Shown: positions 1 to 8,839, counted from the stretch's first letter. The stretch is 64,000 bases of DNA from Rhodococcus rhodnii (GCA_000720375.1 JOAA01000013.1:434001-498000), one strand, 5' to 3'. Translations and numbers: made by a program. Notes: a model not told the origin generated them from the sequence alone.

Positions 1-1287
1 CCGGCCGACGAACGTCTTCACGCCGCGGGGCAGAGTGCGGGGTTTGAGCAGCCGCTGCCCGGTGCCCGCGATCGTGACCTCGGCGGTGTCCTCGATCGGC
101 CGCGGCCAGACGGTGACCGTGATGAAGTCCGATTCCCGCAGCACTGTCGGCACGGGACTGCCCGCGTTGCGGCAGTCGCGCAGCGCCGAGGGGATGCCGC
201 TGCCCTCGCCTTCCACCAGCCGCACCCATGACAGGACGTGCGCGAGCCGGTAGTTGCGTTTCTTGGACTGCCCGTTGAACTCGGTCAACTCGTGCGGTTC
301 GCCTGCCGGGATGTCATGGCCGAGCCAGTCGCCGGGGCTGCTGATCTCGACGCGGTCGTCGAACACGCGAATGTGCACGCAGGAGTTGTCCTGCGAATAG
401 TCCCGGTGCACCAACGCGTTCGCGATGATCTCGCGCACCGCGATCATCGGATAGGCATAGACCGGCACGGCTTGTGCGTGGTCCTCGCTGGGGCGTTCAC
501 CGCGGCGGACGTGCTTGGCGACGAACTCACGCGCGTTGACGATCTGGTCGGTCACCGGGCCTTCGTAGGTCTCGCAGTCCCGCCGGTCGGAGCGGTCGAG
601 GCCGTAGTACCGGACGCACTTGACCATCGCGGCCGAGCAGGCGAGGGTCGGGCTGCGGCCGAACAGCAGCACGCCGGTGCGGGTCAGCCCGCCGTCAGCC
701 CACACTTCGATCTGGTCGAGGAACTGCTCTGAGGTGAGTCCTTCCGGGTACCTGCCGCTCACCTCAGGCCGCATCTGGGCACGGAAGTCGGCCAGCGCGT
801 CGGCGTCCACAAGCGTCACTTCGGTCGGCTCGTCGAGGTACTGCAGCCCGCTGCCCGTCCTCTTGCGACGCGGCTCGACAGCGGCCGGCACCGGCGGGAA
901 TCGCGCGGTAAGCGCGTCGACCAGTTCCCGCACTCCGCTCACCGGATCGGCGTAATACTTGGCCACTTTCGTTTTCACGGACAGCTGTTCGACGTAAGCT
1001 TGTTCGTCCATCTGAACGACGAATACGCGGTTGGCCCCGGCGTACCCGGCATTCACGATCTTGTGCGCCCAAGCGCTGCCGACCGATCTCGCGGTCGCGC
1101 ACAAAACGATGGGCACACCGGCCGACATCGCTTTCATCGCGTTGCCGATCCGCGATTCGCCGACGAGGACAGTGCCATCGTGGGTGACTTCGTACCCGGC
1201 ACCCCGCAGCGGCTCGGCGAGTTTTTCGGCGAGGTCCTCCTCACCCTCGGCGCAGACGACGTAAACCGGCTGCCGGATCATGGTCAT
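1..1287 (-). CDS. TIR plus HATPase_c_4 (Schlafen/RecG-like) protein, C-terminus outside window
   Basis: The 429 visible codons encode an N-terminal TIR-like fold (about residues 5-105: a beta strand PVYVVCAEGEEDLAEKL, later VPIVLCATARSV), then a segment with the TRTGVLLFGRSP signature found before the ATP-binding part of AlbA_2/Schlafen-type proteins. Next comes the HATPase_c_4 motif VREIIANALVHRDYS near residues 283-297, with a GEGSGIPSALRDC segment near 360. The last visible residues, LPRGVKTFVGR, look like the usual lead-in to an NB-ARC/AAA STAND domain, so a nucleotide-switch module may follow beyond the edge; that part is inference. The ATG at 1287 overlaps the stop of the upstream TIR gene (ATGA), so the two are translationally coupled. 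A TIR domain with ATP-binding modules suggests NAD-consuming immune signalling, but no catalytic test is possible here and the effector end is not visible. Confidence 0.75.
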   Translation of the reverse strand, partial: MTMIRQPVYVVCAEGEEDLAEKLAEPLRGAGYEVTHDGTVLVGESRIGNAMKAMSAGVPIVLCATARSVGSAWAHKIVNAGYAGANRVFVVQMDEQAYVEQLSVKTKVAKYYADPVSGVRELVDALTARFPPVPAAVEPRRKRTGSGLQYLDEPTEVTLVDADALADFRAQMRPEVSGRYPEGLTSEQFLDQIEVWADGGLTRTGVLLFGRSPTLACSAAMVKCVRYYGLDRSDRRDCETYEGPVTDQIVNAREFVAKHVRRGERPSEDHAQAVPVYAYPMIAVREIIANALVHRDYSQDNSCVHIRVFDDRVEISSPGDWLGHDIPAGEPHELTEFNGQSKKRNYRLAHVLSWVRLVEGEGSGIPSALRDCRNAGSPVPTVLRESDFITVTVWPRPIEDTAEVTIAGTGQRLLKPRTLPRGVKTFVGR

Positions 1288-1670
1288 TTCATGGCCGCGA
1301 CAAGCGCGCGGACACCCTCATCCCAGTCGACAGTGAGGTCGACGTGCTTGATGTCGGCCAGGATCGCGGGCGCGTCACCGCCGGTCAGCCGAACTGGCAG
1401 CAGCCGCACACCCTTGCCACTGACCTGCCGGTGCAGCGCCGACATCCATTCCCGTTCCTGCCACGGACTGACCGAGGAATTCGGCGAATAACACAGCACC
1501 AGATACGCCGCATCAGTCAGGCCGTCGTTCATCTTCTGCACAACGGAATCACCGATCTGCAGTTCCCACGTGTCCAGCCAGACATCGTGACCATATAAGC
1601 GCAGGTCCAGAGCAAGACGCTCGGCTTCGGCATGATCGGTGCTGCGATAACTGATGAAGACCGCGGCCAT
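1284..1670 (-). CDS. Small TIR-domain protein
   Basis: This 128-residue protein is essentially one TIR domain: VFISYRSTDHAEAERLA at the start, GHDVWLDTWELQIGDS (the BB-loop region), YLVLCYSPNSSVSPW, then the EREW segment whose Glu lies where the catalytic Glu of TIR NAD hydrolases sits. The ATG at 1670 is chosen over earlier in-frame starts because a GGGAGG ribosome-binding site lies four bases upstream of it; longer versions add a non-homologous leader. It overlaps the next gene by ATGA, so both probably act together. TIR-only proteins in bacteria commonly sense infection and make NAD-derived signals (as in Thoeris) or deplete NAD; which applies here is unknown. Transcription is divergent from the XRE gene at 1912. 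Confidence 0.85.
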   Translation of the reverse strand: MAAVFISYRSTDHAEAERLALDLRLYGHDVWLDTWELQIGDSVVQKMNDGLTDAAYLVLCYSPNSSVSPWQEREWMSALHRQVSGKGVRLLPVRLTGGDAPAILADIKHVDLTVDWDEGVRALVAAMK

Positions 1671-1911
1671 CGACCCTCCCATCCGGCAGGCCCAAGGATA
1701 GCCGTTCGGCCGTGCCGGAGTATGTCCTTCGCCACATCCCACACCTGACCGTGCACTGTCCACATCAGAGCCGCGCCCAGCATCCCTTTGTCACCCATGT
1801 GGACGATCCGTCGGGAGAATCGCGCCGTTCATTGCCCGGGTGACGACCTCTGACGTGGGCGAACGCCCGGGAGGTAAGGTGCAGGAGAATCGGCGATTCA
1901 GGAGTGCGAAC

Positions 1912-2793
1912 GTGGCCAGGCGACGGGATGCTCTTGCCGCTCGGCGTGCAGCGTGCGGCTACTCCCGGGAATCCCTCGGCTTGAGGGTGGGTATCGACTT
2001 CACGACGATCGGCAGGTGGGAACGCGGCACGTTGACACCTGCGCCGTATCGTCGTCGAAAGTTGGCGGCAGCACTGGAAGTGTCTCTGCAAGAGCTGGAC
2101 GTGCTGCTGCATCCGGCGGAGAGGCCATCGTACGCGGAGTGCGATTTCTCGACTCGGCGCGAAGTGATGGTCGATATGGTCCGGCTGACGGGTACGACCA
2201 TGGCGACCCGTGCATTCGGCAAGGTCACCGAGTACGCCTCCAGCACATCGTCGAACTTGGCACGTCCCAATGGGTTGGTGGTCCGGATTCACGAGGATTA
2301 CCAGGCGGCTCGGTATAGCGAGGTAGCTCGAGCCTTGCCATGGGCTGTCAGTACTGTCGACACGTTGCTCGAAGAGTGTTCGGGCGATCGGCAACGCGAG
2401 GCTTATCGCCTCCGATACGGCCTCGCCATCGCCGAGGCCAAGCTGGCGAACAAGATCGGCGACAGCGCGGCTGCGACACAGGCCGCCGGTGTCGCACGGT
2501 CCACTGCTGAGTCCGCAGACGCCAGGTTTGGGAACGCGGCGGCTGCGCATCAGGAGGCGTGCGCCATGCTGAACGCCGGCAGGAACCGAGAAGCTGAAGA
2601 TCTCGTGGTGCTGTCGTTCGACGACATGAACGAGCCAGACGTCGCCTTCACAGAAACACTCCTGGGAATCCAGGAGACACAGGTTCCAGGACAGACCCGC
2701 TTGGTCCAGCAGGCTCTCGACGACATCTCAGCCAACGCTCTGGACCCCGATGACACACTCGCGTTGATTCAGTCGATTCATCGGCGCCGATAA
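1912..2793 (+). CDS. XRE-family helix-turn-helix regulator with helical C-terminal region
   Basis: The 293-residue protein opens with an XRE DNA-binding domain (about residues 1-65; ESLGLRVGIDFTTIGRWERG is the recognition region) followed by a roughly 220-residue alpha-helical, TPR-like region, the layout of many actinomycete XRE regulators. The GTG at 1912 is preferred because AGGAG lies seven bases upstream and because translation from the ATG at 1840 would add residues unrelated to the HTH fold. It is divergent from the TIR operon with about 240 bases between them, so it may regulate that operon, although nothing beyond position links them. No effector-binding domain is recognised. Confidence 0.8.
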   Translation: MARRRDALAARRAACGYSRESLGLRVGIDFTTIGRWERGTLTPAPYRRRKLAAALEVSLQELDVLLHPAERPSYAECDFSTRREVMVDMVRLTGTTMATRAFGKVTEYASSTSSNLARPNGLVVRIHEDYQAARYSEVARALPWAVSTVDTLLEECSGDRQREAYRLRYGLAIAEAKLANKIGDSAAATQAAGVARSTAESADARFGNAAAAHQEACAMLNAGRNREAEDLVVLSFDDMNEPDVAFTETLLGIQETQVPGQTRLVQQALDDISANALDPDDTLALIQSIHRRR

Positions 2794-2848
2794 GCACATC
2801 CGCGGGACGAGCACGCCAATTCCGGTCCCCACCGAATCGTCGTTCTGG

Positions 2849-3139
2849 CTACGGTGCGCGCCCGCCCCACTCGACCAATGGCTGAAGTGCGTGCACGAGC
2901 TCGCGGCCTCGGCGGGTCAGCGTGTAGCGGATCAGCACGGGCGTGGTGGGCTCGACTGTGCGGGTCACCAGGTTGTTGGCTTCGAGCTCTTTCAGGCGTT
3001 GCGACAGCAGTCGGTCGGACAGTCCGGGCACGGTTGACAAGATTTCGCCGAAGCGCTCGGTGCCCGCCCCGATCGCCAGCAGGACGGCGCCGGTCCACCG
3101 CTTGCCGACCAGCTCGATCGTCCGTTGAAAGCCATCCAC
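2849..3139 (-). CDS. HxlR-family transcriptional regulator
   Basis: A 96-residue winged-helix protein of HxlR type: VGKRWTGAVLLAIGAG, RFGEILSTVPGLSDRLLSQRLKELEANNLV and RYTLTRRGREL match the family's helix, recognition helix and wing. Family members often respond to quinones, aldehydes or thiol stress and control a neighbouring oxidoreductase or monooxygenase. Start is GTG at 3139; the only purine-rich upstream stretch (AAGAGG) is somewhat distant, so the start is less certain than the fold. The gene is divergent from the ABM-domain gene at 3225, and TTAC/GTAA half-sites lie directly before its start, so autoregulation and control of that gene are likely. The usual N-terminal sensing Cys is not seen. 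Confidence 0.85.
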   Translation of the reverse strand: MDGFQRTIELVGKRWTGAVLLAIGAGTERFGEILSTVPGLSDRLLSQRLKELEANNLVTRTVEPTTPVLIRYTLTRRGRELVHALQPLVEWGGRAP

Positions 3140-3140
3140 G

Positions 3141-3164
3141 CTTACGAATGGTAAGCCTCTTACG
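3141..3164. promoter_or_regulatory. Likely HxlR operator between divergent genes
   Basis: CTTACGAATGGTAAG (3141-3155) is an inverted repeat with 5-bp arms and a 5-bp spacer. A further CTTACG half-site follows at 3159-3164. It sits in the 85-bp gap between the HxlR gene and the ABM gene. Confidence 0.5.
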
Positions 3165-3224
3165 TTCGATTTGGCGTCTCATTGTGCGACAGTCGAGGTC
3201 GTCCGGCTTCGATACGATGCGGTA

Positions 3225-3548
3225 ATGATCTTCATCACCGCCAAGTTCCTGATCAAGCCGGAATTCGCCGACCAGTGGCCGGAGCTGGCCAAGGACTTCA
3301 CCGAGGCCACCCGCGCCGAACCGGGATGCCTGTGGTTCGACTGGTCGCGCAGCGTGGACAACCCCAACGAGTACGTGATCGTCGAGGCGTTCCAGGATGA
3401 CGACGCCGGCGCGGCGCACGTCACCTCCGACCACTTCAAGAACGCACAGCGGACACTCCCCCAGTACCTTGCCGAGACGCCGCGGATCGTGAACTTCAAG
3501 ATCCCGCAGAACGAGTGGTCCGCCCTCGGCGAATTCGCTGTGGAATAA
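3225..3548 (+). CDS. Antibiotic biosynthesis monooxygenase (ABM) domain protein
   Basis: This 107-residue protein carries a single ABM ferredoxin-like fold: MIFITAKFLIKPEFADQWPE, EPGCLWFDWSRSVDNPNEYV and FKNAQRTLPQYLAETP are typical strands and helices of the YgiN/ActVA-Orf6 group. Such small dimeric proteins oxidise quinols or polyketide-like phenols without a cofactor, or detoxify quinones. The ATG at 3225 starts exactly at the first beta strand; an upstream in-frame ATG at 3171 would add 18 unrelated residues running through the operator region. Divergent pairing with an HxlR regulator fits a quinone or electrophile response. The substrate is unknown. Confidence 0.8.
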   Translation: MIFITAKFLIKPEFADQWPELAKDFTEATRAEPGCLWFDWSRSVDNPNEYVIVEAFQDDDAGAAHVTSDHFKNAQRTLPQYLAETPRIVNFKIPQNEWSALGEFAVE

Positions 3549-3573
3549 GCAGATCCGGCACTAGGGTCGCGCC

Positions 3574-5001
3574 ATGGTCACGTTCCCCGTCGACGATGTC
3601 ACGCCCGCCACCGAGCCGCTGCCCACGCAGCCGCTGAGCGGGCTGTACCCCGACGCGCTGGCCATCGGCGGCGACCCGGCGCGGCGGGTGGTCGTGCCCG
3701 ATGGCGTGCATCCGCTGCTGAGCGCGGTCGCGCGTGCCTTTGCTGAGCACCGGCCGCTGGTCCTCTCCCCTGACGCTGTCTGGCTGACGATCGCGCAGGG
3801 CGTGGCTCAGCATGTTCGCCTGCACGCCGAGGAACTGCGCCCGTTGTTGGTCAACCATGCCGGGCGGAAACGGATTGCCGTCCAGTGGGACGGTCCGATG
3901 CCGGAAGACGCCGCCAGCTGGCAGTTCCTGGTCGAGGCATTCAGCAAGCAGGTGGGCGCCGAGATCTTCGAGTGTGACTTCACCACCAGTACGTCCATCG
4001 AACAGACCGCGAGCCGGGTGGTCATGCTCGACGCCTACTCGCCGTACTTCTCGATGTGGCTGGTCGGCGTATGCGGTATCCCGTCGATAACGCTGACCGG
4101 GACGGTCGAGGACTGGCGCAAGATCCGCGATCGGGTGGACCACCTGGAGAAGCTTGGGCTGGAGAAGTGGTGCCGGTCGCTGCGGCCGATCGCCGACCAG
4201 TTCGTCCGCGCCGCGTCCGGGACCGTGGACCCGGAGTTCTGGAAGCGCATCTACAACCCGGCCGATGCCTACGGCGGCGACGTCATCAACGGCTGGATCG
4301 CCCGTTTCTACCCGTACGTCGGCAGCAACGGCACATACGATCGTCCGAACCCGTTGCTCGACTTGCCGATCAGCGAACCGAAGAACGATTCCACAAAGCA
4401 ACGTGGCATCCGCAGCGACAACGTACCGGCCGTGCTGTCCAAAGTAGTCATTCACGTTCAGGATCTCGACAACCACGCAGTCGCGCTGCACGCGGGCCTG
4501 GTCGGCGTGGCACAGGACAACGACTTCGCCTTGCGACCCATCGCCGGCTGGCATCTCACGCGCGCCGGCGTCGAGATGGACGACGTCATCGACCGCCTCG
4601 CCAAGGAACACGAAGTCACGCCCGCAGACGCATCGGACATGCTGCTGGAGGGGTCAGCCGAGCAGATCGCACTCGATCGCCGGGTCGGCTCCGCCGTTCT
4701 CTTCGATGGCGCATGGCGGATACGTCCCCATGGCGACCGCCCAGTGACCTTTCTCGCCATCGGCATCACAATCCAGGTCGTCATCGACTTGGCTGACGGC
4801 CGTCACATCGCCCTCGCCATCAAGGACTACGCCACCGTCTACTATGTCGCGTGCCGCATCGACGGCGATGAACTGGCCGACGACCCACGCGATGTCCCGG
4901 TGTACGGAACGTCGCTGGCGATCCTGCTGGAAGCCGCGATGGACTTCGGCGGCGACATCAGCTCGCTGGAAACCGGCAAGCTGACCGACCTCATCGACTA
5001 G
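3574..5001 (+). CDS. DUF4419 domain protein
   Basis: This 475-residue protein matches the DUF4419 family along almost its whole length: HPLLSAVARAFAEHRPLVLSPDAVWLTI near the start, the FECDFTTST segment around 135, GIPSITLTGTVEDWRKI near 170, and the WIARFYPY region near 250. The biochemical role of the family is unknown; it is found in fungi and bacteria. No signal peptide or membrane helix is seen, so it is probably cytosolic. It lies 25 bases after the ABM gene in the same direction and could be co-transcribed. Its stop overlaps the stop of the convergent GntR gene. Confidence 0.75.
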   Translation: MVTFPVDDVTPATEPLPTQPLSGLYPDALAIGGDPARRVVVPDGVHPLLSAVARAFAEHRPLVLSPDAVWLTIAQGVAQHVRLHAEELRPLLVNHAGRKRIAVQWDGPMPEDAASWQFLVEAFSKQVGAEIFECDFTTSTSIEQTASRVVMLDAYSPYFSMWLVGVCGIPSITLTGTVEDWRKIRDRVDHLEKLGLEKWCRSLRPIADQFVRAASGTVDPEFWKRIYNPADAYGGDVINGWIARFYPYVGSNGTYDRPNPLLDLPISEPKNDSTKQRGIRSDNVPAVLSKVVIHVQDLDNHAVALHAGLVGVAQDNDFALRPIAGWHLTRAGVEMDDVIDRLAKEHEVTPADASDMLLEGSAEQIALDRRVGSAVLFDGAWRIRPHGDRPVTFLAIGITIQVVIDLADGRHIALAIKDYATVYYVACRIDGDELADDPRDVPVYGTSLAILLEAAMDFGGDISSLETGKLTDLID

Positions 5002-5354
5002 TCGAGCGACAGCGCCGCCTTCACGATGCTCAGCGCCTCCTGCGGGTCCAGCCCGAGCGCACGGGCCTGCGACGCATAGTCCCGCGCGGCCCGCTGGATC
5101 ACGATCCGGCTCTGCTGGCCTGCCGCGCTGACGAACGTGCCCGCCCGGCCGCGAGTCTCGATCAGCCCCGCTTCCTCCAGTTCGCGATACGCCTTCGCGA
5201 CCGTGTTCGCCGCGAGTTTCAGCTCCGCGGCCAGCGCGCGCACCGTCGGCAGTTTCGCGCCGACGGGCAGCGTGCGATCGGTGATCTGCTGGGCGAACTG
5301 GGACCGGACCTGCTCATAGGGCGCCACCGACGAACCCGGGTCGATCGTGATCAC
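4998..5354 (-). CDS. Short GntR-family regulator (YtrA type), last gene of the pknG operon
   Basis: At 118 residues the protein is a GntR winged helix (PYEQVRSQFAQQITDRTLP, LPTVRALAAELKLAANTVAKAYRELEEAGLIETRGRAGTFV) plus a roughly 45-residue helical tail, which is the YtrA subfamily layout. YtrA-type regulators have no large ligand domain and often control ABC transporters or envelope stress. The GTG at 5354 is chosen because AAGGAG lies six bases upstream. It follows the VWA gene by 29 bases in the same direction and so looks like the distal gene of the glnX-glnH-caspase-pknG-vwa operon, possibly an autoregulator. It ends tail-to-tail with DUF4419, overlapping by four bases. Confidence 0.85.
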   Translation of the reverse strand: MITIDPGSSVAPYEQVRSQFAQQITDRTLPVGAKLPTVRALAAELKLAANTVAKAYRELEEAGLIETRGRAGTFVSAAGQQSRIVIQRAARDYASQARALGLDPQEALSIVKAALSLD

Positions 5355-5383
5355 GCCACTCCTTGCCTCGCAGGTCAGGGCCT

Positions 5384-6634
5384 TCAGGATACGGAGTCGT
5401 CCTTCTTGCGCCACTGCACGGTCTTGCGCGACTTCACCGAGGCCATTTCGGCGTCCAATCCGGACATGTCCCGCCCGACCGCGGTCAGCACCTTCCTGAT
5501 CATGCGCACCGTGTCCTCGCGGCCGGAGGCATCCGCCAGCTCGGCGGCGCGCCGGAGTTTGGCGGTCGCTTCCTCCTTGCGGCCCGCTGCCAGCGCGGCG
5601 AGGCCTTCCTGGGTGTACGTGTTCAGCTCCAGCTGGCCGGTGTAGTGGGCCACGCGTTGGTTCATCTTCGTCGACAGCGTGGCGTCCGCGGTCCAGCACG
5701 CCACGATCAGGCCTTCGGCCACCTCCTGATCCTCCACCACCACCTTCACGAACCCGGCCAGCATCTCCTCGTCCAGCTGCTTGCCTGGCGGCAGTTCGAT
5801 CGACAGGTGGTAGTCGCGGGTTTCGGCACCCCACGCTCCGGTCGGGTAGTCGGTGCTCCGGTCCGACACCACGGTCCCGTTCTCCGTCAACGGCAGAATG
5901 TCCGGGAAGACCTGTTTGACGAACCGGATCCGGGCGCCGCGCGGCAACCACAGCCGCAGCGACACGCCCGCGGTCGTCTTGCCCATCACCGACTCGATCA
6001 TCTGCTGGAAATCGGCGGCCAGCGTCTTCGCATCCGGCAGCCCGTCAGCCGTGCCGAGCAGGACGTCCGCGATGGCGTTCAACGGCTCGGCCGACCAGCC
6101 ATCGCCGACCCCACGGCTCTCGCACACGAACTTGCCACGGCAGCGTTCCAGGGTGGCCAGCAGTTCTTCGTGTTTCTGGCCCACGTTGTGGCCGTCGGTG
6201 AGCAGGATGGCGTGCTTGACGTCCGCCTGCCCGCCCTGGAAAAGCTCGTTCGCCAGCTCAAGCCACGTACCGATCGCCGTGCCACCGCGGGCCACGAGGC
6301 GCCGTACCGCTTCCCGGGCGTCAGCTCGGGTAGCGGGTGAGGCGGCCATCAGCGCCTGGTTCGCCGGGTACACCATGCGTGCCTGGGTGGTGCCCGCCAC
6401 GACGGCGAACGCCACCTCGTCACGCAGCAGGTCGATCGCCTGGTTGGTGGCCCGCTTGGCTTCGATGATCTTCTCGCCCTCCATCGAGCTGGAGCAGTCG
6501 ATCATGATCACCTCCGCGGCCGTGATCGCCGGCCCCCGCTTGCCACCCGACGCGCTGACCGACACCACCGCGTCGATCGTCCGGCCGCCTTCCGGCAGGT
6601 ACTTGTTGTGGTCGACGTGCAGCTGGAAGCCCAT
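5384..6634 (-). CDS. von Willebrand factor A (VWA) domain protein of the pknG operon
   Basis: The 416-residue protein has a VWA domain with a complete MIDAS metal site: DCSSS at 46-50 (DxSxS), a Thr in RGGTAIG near 119 and TDGHN near 147. A beta-rich region (about 210-310) follows and then a C-terminal helical region (about 320-400, LAALAAGRKEEATAKLRRAAEL) resembling a TPR-like hairpin. VWA proteins act as metal-dependent scaffolds; with a kinase they recall the TerY-type VWA/kinase/phosphatase triads. RBS AAGGGG precedes the ATG, and it starts 12 bases after the pknG stop, so co-expression with PknG is very likely. No signal peptide or membrane anchor is seen. A role as PknG partner or substrate is inference. 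Confidence 0.85.
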   Translation of the reverse strand: MGFQLHVDHNKYLPEGGRTIDAVVSVSASGGKRGPAITAAEVIMIDCSSSMEGEKIIEAKRATNQAIDLLRDEVAFAVVAGTTQARMVYPANQALMAASPATRADAREAVRRLVARGGTAIGTWLELANELFQGGQADVKHAILLTDGHNVGQKHEELLATLERCRGKFVCESRGVGDGWSAEPLNAIADVLLGTADGLPDAKTLAADFQQMIESVMGKTTAGVSLRLWLPRGARIRFVKQVFPDILPLTENGTVVSDRSTDYPTGAWGAETRDYHLSIELPPGKQLDEEMLAGFVKVVVEDQEVAEGLIVACWTADATLSTKMNQRVAHYTGQLELNTYTQEGLAALAAGRKEEATAKLRRAAELADASGREDTVRMIRKVLTAVGRDMSGLDAEMASVKSRKTVQWRKKDDSVS

Positions 6635-6646
6635 CCCCTGCCCCTT

Positions 6647-8839
6647 TTAGAACAATGTCCGCGGCCGGACGCGGTTGGCCGTGCGCACGAGTTCGATCTT
6701 GCGGTCCACGTCCTCGGTCACTCCGGCCAGGTCGCGATACGCCTTCTCCAAGCCGAAGCGCAGGTGGCGGTCCGCCAGCGGGCGCCCGAGCACCTCGCCG
6801 GAGACCTCGGCGCCGTCGTTGTCCCTGACCCAGTCCAGTGCCGCGGCGAACACCTCGATCGACAGCTCGGCCTGGCGTTCGATGCCGATCTTGAGCCGGG
6901 TCAGCCGGGCACCCGCGTCGAGCAGTTCCGCCTTGGCCAGGTTCGGCGACAGGCATGTGCGGATCGCAGCGACTTGGGCGAAAGTATGTTGCGCGCTATC
7001 TTCTGGCACGCCGTCCAATGCCGCGATCGCAGCCGCGAACTCACCACGGCGGGCCAGAACGCGGGCATAGCCGAACGCAGCGCTCACGTAACGGGTGTCG
7101 GCACGCCAGACCCGGTGGTACAACGGGCCGGCCCGGTCGTCGTCACCGTCCCATTCGGAAGCAGCAGCAAGCGCCAGCTTGGGCGGAAGCTCACCGGGCA
7201 ACGCCGCGTACGCCTGCTCGAAGCACGGACGAGCCTCGTGCAGGCGGCCTGCGGACAACGCCGCCAGACCCCGATACCAGGACACGCGCCAGTCATACGG
7301 AGCCGACGCCGCGTACGCGTCCAGGTCCTGGTGCGCGATGTCCAACTGCCCCGCGGCGATCCGGGCACCGACGAGCTGCAACACGACTTCCGTGCTCTGC
7401 AAAGGAATCGCCAGCAGCGCGTCGATCACCGAGTCCGGGTCGGCTGCCGCGATCGCGGCCAGGTGCCCGGCGGCAGGATCGGCCGGGTCCACCAACGGCG
7501 TCGGCAGCGCGGGCCCGACCGCCGACCAGTCCACTTGCGACATCGTGCGATCGTCCGTGATCGCCAGATCTGTGCCGAACGTTCGTTGCTCCACAGTGAA
7601 CACCCGGGACATCAGCGTCGGCAGATGGGCTTCCGAGGCCGACAACACTTCCAGCAGAACGCCTTCGAGCTGGCTGCGCATCTGCTCAGCTGAGGCGAAC
7701 CGCTGCGCCGGATCCGGATGCGTGGCCCTGCGCAGCAACAGGTCGAACGACTCGTTCGCCGCCAGCACCGGCACATCGTCACGGTCCGGCAGCCGATCGG
7801 CGTATTCCTTGGTGAAGCCCTCGAAGTTGAAGCTCAGCACGGCGAGGCTGCGGCCGACGGTGTACAAATCGGACGCTATCGTCGGCCCGGTGTGCCCGAT
7901 CTCCGGGGCCTGATAGCCGACCGTGCCGAGGAACGTGTCCGGTACGTCGTCCATCGGCACGACCGCACCGAGGTCGATCAGCTTGAGCTGGTCGCCGGTG
8001 TGCATCGCGTTGTCGGGCTTGAAATCGCAGTAGAGCAGGCCTTTCTCGTGCAGGTAGCCGATGGCCTGCAGGATCTCGATGCCGTACGCCAGCACGTGGG
8101 TCAGCGGCAACGGCGCCCGCTGACCGTCCTCGTCGTGGTACTCCCTATGCAGGTCCAACAGCGTACGGCCGTCGATGTACTCCATCACGAGATAACCCGC
8201 CATGGTGCCGGTCAACGGATCCGGGTGCCGGACGAAGTCGATCACCTTGACGATGTTCTGGTGATCGACCGCGATCAGGAACCGCCGCTCCTGGCGGGCC
8301 TGCTCGACCGCCTCCGGATCGGCACTGTCGATCACTCCTTTGAGGACGACCGCCCGCTGCAGCCCGGTGTCGTCGAAATGCGTGTCGTGACCGAGGTAAA
8401 TCCAGCCTTGACCGCCCCGGGCGATGCACCTGTCGATCTCGTACCGGTCGACCGTGTCGGTCTCGGCCAGCGTCGGCTCGAAGCAGAACGGTGTGCCGTC
8501 CTTGCGGCAGTATCCCCTGGCGCGCCCTGGATTGCCGTCGCGTCCACGTCCGACAGGTGTGTTGCACTTGCGGCAGAACCGTTGCGACTCTTCGATCGGC
8601 TGGACCGGCCCGCCGGAGGTGTCGCCGCGGCTCACGCGCGGCATGGTCACCCAACCGGTGCCGAACCGGGATGTGCTGATCGGACGTGAGATCGGCCGTT
8701 GGACGCTTGGCGGTTCGCTGCTCGGCTTCGTCGGCGGCTTCGGAGCAGGCGGCGTGGTCGGGGCTTTGTGACCGCAATCGTCACAGTAACCATGTGAGCC
8801 GTACGATCCGGTGCAGCCAGGCTGAGTACACGCACTCAC
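6647..8839 (-). CDS. pknG: Serine/threonine protein kinase PknG
   Basis: The 730-residue protein has the PknG layout. It carries an N-terminal zinc-ribbon-like motif (C4, C9, C19, C22), a proline-rich linker, a rubredoxin-like domain (C89xxC92, C111), a kinase domain (ARGGQGWIYLG glycine loop 140-150, K167 in VVLKG, catalytic CDFKPDN at 271-277, IDLGA at 288-292) and a long TPR region ending NRVRPRTLF, as in Mycobacterium tuberculosis PknG. There PknG phosphorylates the FHA protein GarA to steer glutamate metabolism in response to GlnH/GlnX. As in other PknG proteins, the Arg of HRD is absent. Oddly, the fourth rubredoxin Cys is Asp114 (CRKDG), with an extra Cys at 119. The start is GTG at 8839: GGAGGGAGGGG precedes it and it overlaps the caspase stop (GTGA). 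No garA-like FHA gene is in the window. Confidence 0.95.
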   Translation of the reverse strand: MSACTQPGCTGSYGSHGYCDDCGHKAPTTPPAPKPPTKPSSEPPSVQRPISRPISTSRFGTGWVTMPRVSRGDTSGGPVQPIEESQRFCRKCNTPVGRGRDGNPGRARGYCRKDGTPFCFEPTLAETDTVDRYEIDRCIARGGQGWIYLGHDTHFDDTGLQRAVVLKGVIDSADPEAVEQARQERRFLIAVDHQNIVKVIDFVRHPDPLTGTMAGYLVMEYIDGRTLLDLHREYHDEDGQRAPLPLTHVLAYGIEILQAIGYLHEKGLLYCDFKPDNAMHTGDQLKLIDLGAVVPMDDVPDTFLGTVGYQAPEIGHTGPTIASDLYTVGRSLAVLSFNFEGFTKEYADRLPDRDDVPVLAANESFDLLLRRATHPDPAQRFASAEQMRSQLEGVLLEVLSASEAHLPTLMSRVFTVEQRTFGTDLAITDDRTMSQVDWSAVGPALPTPLVDPADPAAGHLAAIAAADPDSVIDALLAIPLQSTEVVLQLVGARIAAGQLDIAHQDLDAYAASAPYDWRVSWYRGLAALSAGRLHEARPCFEQAYAALPGELPPKLALAAASEWDGDDDRAGPLYHRVWRADTRYVSAAFGYARVLARRGEFAAAIAALDGVPEDSAQHTFAQVAAIRTCLSPNLAKAELLDAGARLTRLKIGIERQAELSIEVFAAALDWVRDNDGAEVSGEVLGRPLADRHLRFGLEKAYRDLAGVTEDVDRKIELVRTANRVRPRTLF

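Noticed and set aside
1840..1911. ATG at 1840 as start of the XRE regulator
   Set aside because: The GTG at 1912 has a good Shine-Dalgarno and starts directly before the HTH domain.
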